Assembly (NCBI RefSeq): GCF_900116225.1
Contig: NZ_FOZZ01000002.1
Location: 310,001 to 374,000, forward strand
Length of the DNA stretch: 64,000 nt
Origin: Sphingobacterium wenxiniae
Lineage (GTDB): Bacteria > Bacteroidota > Bacteroidia > Sphingobacteriales > Sphingobacteriaceae
Reading direction: 5' to 3'
A program made the translations under genes and the position numbers. Positions within the stretch are counted from its first letter, which is position 1, and every line of letters begins with the position of its first letter. The notes below the pieces were generated by a model. It ran no database searches. It was not told where the DNA came from and saw nothing but the letters and a program-made list of their open reading frames with translations. Positions 61,829 to 64,000 of the stretch are shown in pieces.

Positions 61829-62455
61829 TTATAACGTTAATTTAAGAATCTTTTTAATAGCTTCTCGAATACGGCCCATCCCTTCTTGGCTCTTTAAATC
61901 TATTTCGCAGAATGTGCTTTCAGTTGCTTTGGAATGCAATACAAGATAATAGATACCAGCTACTAAAACACTCGTAATAGCGCGCAAATCCACATCTTTT
62001 CCTTTTAATTGTGTATCAGCTATAGGGAAGAGCTGAGAGCTTAATTTCTCACGACTTTGCGCCACATGCGACATGATATCCGAATGCTCACTGATTTCCC
62101 AAAGGATGGCTTTCTGCATTTCCGTGTTCTCGGAAAAATTCTCCATTTGGTTAAGAAGCATACCCTCTAGAAGACCTCTTATCTCATCTGTGGTTAGATT
62201 TTGTTCTATTTTCACGGTGTCTTGTTCAAGAGAAATCCAATAATCTTTCCTTTTGATATAGGTCTCTATCAGATTTTCGACCGATCCAAAATATAAAGTA
62301 ACGAGTTTCCTATCCACACCTGCAGCCCGAGCTATATTCGCAATGGTAAGTGCTGTGTATCCGCTATTTTCCAATACCGTTCCTACACCCTGAATCAGCT
62401 TGTTCATGGTGCGTTCTTTATTGTTTTTTTCTCCGTTATATATTTTTCTTGCCAT
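61829..62455 (-). CDS. TetR-family transcriptional regulator
   Basis: The start at ATG 62455 (MARKIYNGEKNNKERTMN) gives 208 aa; the longer frame begins with TTG. The N-terminal helix-turn-helix (GYTALTIANIARAAGVDRKL and VTLYFGSVENLIETYI) is standard, and the C-terminal ligand domain is divergent. A TATTTTTG motif (62484-62477 on the minus strand) lies 21 bases upstream. No obvious target gene is adjacent, so it may control itself or a distant locus. Confidence 0.88.
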   Translation of the reverse strand: MARKIYNGEKNNKERTMNKLIQGVGTVLENSGYTALTIANIARAAGVDRKLVTLYFGSVENLIETYIKRKDYWISLEQDTVKIEQNLTTDEIRGLLEGMLLNQMENFSENTEMQKAILWEISEHSDIMSHVAQSREKLSSQLFPIADTQLKGKDVDLRAITSVLVAGIYYLVLHSKATESTFCEIDLKSQEGMGRIREAIKKILKLTL

Positions 62456-62518
62456 TGGGTTATACGAGTTGATTGCCAAAAATAGTGAAAATTTCTTTTC
62501 AGTTATAAACTATTTCTG

Positions 62519-63571
62519 TTAACGTCGCTCATAAACGACCAATTTGTCTTGTGCAATTTTCTCTTCTCTGCAGATTGTTCCTTCAAATGTAGGAGCCTTT
62601 ATACCTGTTTCCCATTGCTGTGGAGAAATAAATATGCGCGCTTCATCCCAGACTTTGGCATCGATGAAAGATTGTAAAGTTTTTGCACCACCTTCGATGA
62701 TAATAGACTGTACATCCATAAGATAGAGCTGATAAAGGATGTTTTGTGGAAGGTACAATCCAAAATTTTCCAATTCAATATACTTTATATGTCCCTGCCA
62801 ATCGGTTTTCACAGCGTTGAAGATAATGGTTTCCGCATCCGAACTAAATATAGCCGAATCTATGGGAAGAGACAAATCGCGGTCTATGAGGATACGTTTC
62901 GGGTGTTTGCCTTTCCAAAGCCTAACGGTCAACGATGGGTTATCGACCAGTGCTGTTCGGGTTCCGACGAGGATAGCGTCTTCTTCAGCACGCCATTTGT
63001 GGACCAATTGCTTACTGGCATTATTACTGATCCATCTTTGTTCGTTTTCTTCTGGGGCAAATTTGCCATTTTGGGTTTGAGCCCATTTAAGAATAACATA
63101 AGGGCGTTGCTGCTGTATACGGGTAAAAAAACGTCGGTTAATATACTTACATTCTTCCTCCAATAGTCCTACTACCGTATCTATCCCAGCCACTTTTAGC
63201 TTGCGGATCCCTTCTCCATTCACCTTTGCAAAGATATCCATACAACCTATTACTACTTTTTTGAACCGTAACCGTACGATTAGGTCTGCACATGGCGGTG
63301 TTCTGCCAAAATGGGCGCAAGGTTCTAGGCTAACGTACAGTGTCGATTGCTGAAAAAGACAGTTGGCTTCCGTTTCACCATAGCATTGTATCGTATCATT
63401 TACGGCATTTACTTCCGCATGCGGACCACCATAGGGGGAGGTGTATCCTTCTCCTATAATTTTGTCTTCATGAACAATCACGGCACCCACCATAGGGTTA
63501 GGACTCACTGAACTGCCCCCAAGTAGAGCCAGGTCCAAACAGCGCTTCATATACTTCTCATCCTGCGTCAT
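62519..63571 (-). CDS. ribD: bifunctional riboflavin biosynthesis deaminase/reductase
   Basis: A 350-aa enzyme catalysing the second and third steps of riboflavin synthesis from GTP. The N-terminal deaminase domain has the zinc motif HAEVNAV and PCAHFGRTPPCA. The C-terminal reductase domain has PYVILKWAQTQNGKF, ILVGTRTALVDNPSLTVR and the IIIEGGAKTLQSF strand. TAAGTTTG lies 4 bases before the ATG, with CAAA (TTTG on the minus strand) 18 bases beyond, so a nearly leaderless mRNA is likely. It is divergent from prmC. Confidence 0.96.
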   Translation of the reverse strand: MTQDEKYMKRCLDLALLGGSSVSPNPMVGAVIVHEDKIIGEGYTSPYGGPHAEVNAVNDTIQCYGETEANCLFQQSTLYVSLEPCAHFGRTPPCADLIVRLRFKKVVIGCMDIFAKVNGEGIRKLKVAGIDTVVGLLEEECKYINRRFFTRIQQQRPYVILKWAQTQNGKFAPEENEQRWISNNASKQLVHKWRAEEDAILVGTRTALVDNPSLTVRLWKGKHPKRILIDRDLSLPIDSAIFSSDAETIIFNAVKTDWQGHIKYIELENFGLYLPQNILYQLYLMDVQSIIIEGGAKTLQSFIDAKVWDEARIFISPQQWETGIKAPTFEGTICREEKIAQDKLVVYERR

Positions 63572-63634
63572 AGTACAAACTTAGTATTTACAAAACAATA
63601 TCAAAAATAGTATAGGCTTTCGTATGTTTGCGGA

Positions 63635-64000
63635 ATGAGAAAGTATGGAGAAATAGCAGAGCTATATGCGGAAGGATTAAAGGAAATCTACCCGAAAGAG
63701 GAAGCGCAACAGCTTTTCTTAATGACTTATTCTCATCTTACCCATAGAAAAAGTGTCTATTTTGGCTTAGATCGTAATCAAGTCGTAGGGGAGGACAAGG
63801 AGAGAGGATTTATCCGTATTCTGGAAGAACTCATGACTTCCAGACCTCTGCAACATATTCTCGGAATGGCAGATTTTTATGGTATGCATTTACAGGTCAA
63901 TGAACATACGCTTATACCCCGACCAGAAACAGAGGAACTGGTCGATTTGATTATCAAACAACATCGACAGGAAAGCACGCTTAGCGTAATAGATATAGGC
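63635..64000 (+). CDS. prmC: peptide chain release factor N5-glutamine methyltransferase, N-terminal part (3' cut by window)
   Basis: The open frame begins at ATG 63635 and runs off the end of the window (122 codons visible). The N-terminal helical domain (MRKYGEIAELYAEGL) is followed by RPLQHILGMADFYGMHLQVN and the hallmark TLIPRPETEELVDLI, then the start of the SAM-binding VIDIG. It methylates the GGQ glutamine of release factors. TATGTTTG lies 4 bases before the ATG. The catalytic NPPY motif lies beyond the window. Confidence 0.92.
   Translation, partial: MRKYGEIAELYAEGLKEIYPKEEAQQLFLMTYSHLTHRKSVYFGLDRNQVVGEDKERGFIRILEELMTSRPLQHILGMADFYGMHLQVNEHTLIPRPETEELVDLIIKQHRQESTLSVIDIG

Noticed and set aside
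1..64000. tRNA, rRNA or riboswitch genes
   Set aside because: Intergenic gaps were read for T-loop and acceptor-stem patterns and common riboswitch cores; none was convincing.

Overview
This window is a typical chromosomal stretch of a member of the Bacteroidota, most probably the family Sphingobacteriaceae (Sphingobacterium-like). The evidence is a SusC/SusD pair, DUF-type envelope proteins, a FemAB-like protein, a LuxC-type acyl-CoA reductase divergent from a 4Fe-4S ferredoxin, short promoters of the TTTG/TAnnTTTG type, few Shine-Dalgarno sites and moderate A+T richness. No rRNA, tRNA, CRISPR array, phage or complete insertion sequence was recognised. The assignment rests on gene content read by eye, not on a database search.

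Layout. 1-1.85 kb: the 3' part of dnaE and trxA. 2.0-7.6 kb, minus strand: a run of envelope proteins, of which a lipoprotein, a 673-aa exported protein and a 417-aa anchored protein are packed within a few bases of each other, followed by a DUF4230 protein. 7.7-12.1 kb, minus strand: a NarL-type two-component pair and a WG-repeat protein. 12.1-13.2 kb: a gene-free hub of palindromic repeats. 13.2-15.2 kb: an ECF sigma factor with a membrane-anchored partner that appears to carry a C-terminal beta-barrel. 15.2-19.1 kb: HAD phosphatase, proline dehydrogenase, S4 RNA-binding protein, aroB and a ThuA-like protein. 19.1-19.6 kb: more repeats. 19.7-26.1 kb: susC, susD and a PBP4-type carboxypeptidase. 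26.1-27.0 kb: repeats. 27.0-30.9 kb: UMF1-type transporter, LutA-like protein, Tat-exported TIM-barrel protein and an unknown exported protein. 31-36.3 kb: three consecutive POT-family peptide transporters. 36.3-39 kb: dolichyl-phosphate-mannose-synthase-like glycosyltransferase, ruvB and an outer-membrane protein.

39-45.5 kb: a RecD-like helicase overlapping a small helical protein, divergent from a DUF3822-rsmD-coaD-DUF4180 run; then a DbpA-like RNA helicase and an outer-membrane barrel. 45.9-51.5 kb: M14 carboxypeptidase, small cytochrome c, DUF808 protein, FemAB-like protein and an EEP-family phosphatase/nuclease. 51.6-55.6 kb: an oxidative-stress group (FAD oxidoreductase, large catalase, pyridoxamine-oxidase-like protein). 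55.8-60.1 kb: dnaJ-grpE, ftsE, a small protein, acyl-CoA reductase and ferredoxin. 60.2-64 kb: a dicarboxylate/amino-acid symporter, a TetR regulator, ribD and the 5' part of prmC.

Most genes are housekeeping or common Bacteroidota envelope functions. The less explained content is: the compact envelope operon at 2.0-6.6 kb; the sigma factor with its anchored barrel-like partner; families of palindromic intergenic elements, including three copies whose locus-specific flanks vary while keeping complementarity; and a set of TAnnTTTG motifs only 3-6 nt before start codons, which suggests near-leaderless mRNAs.
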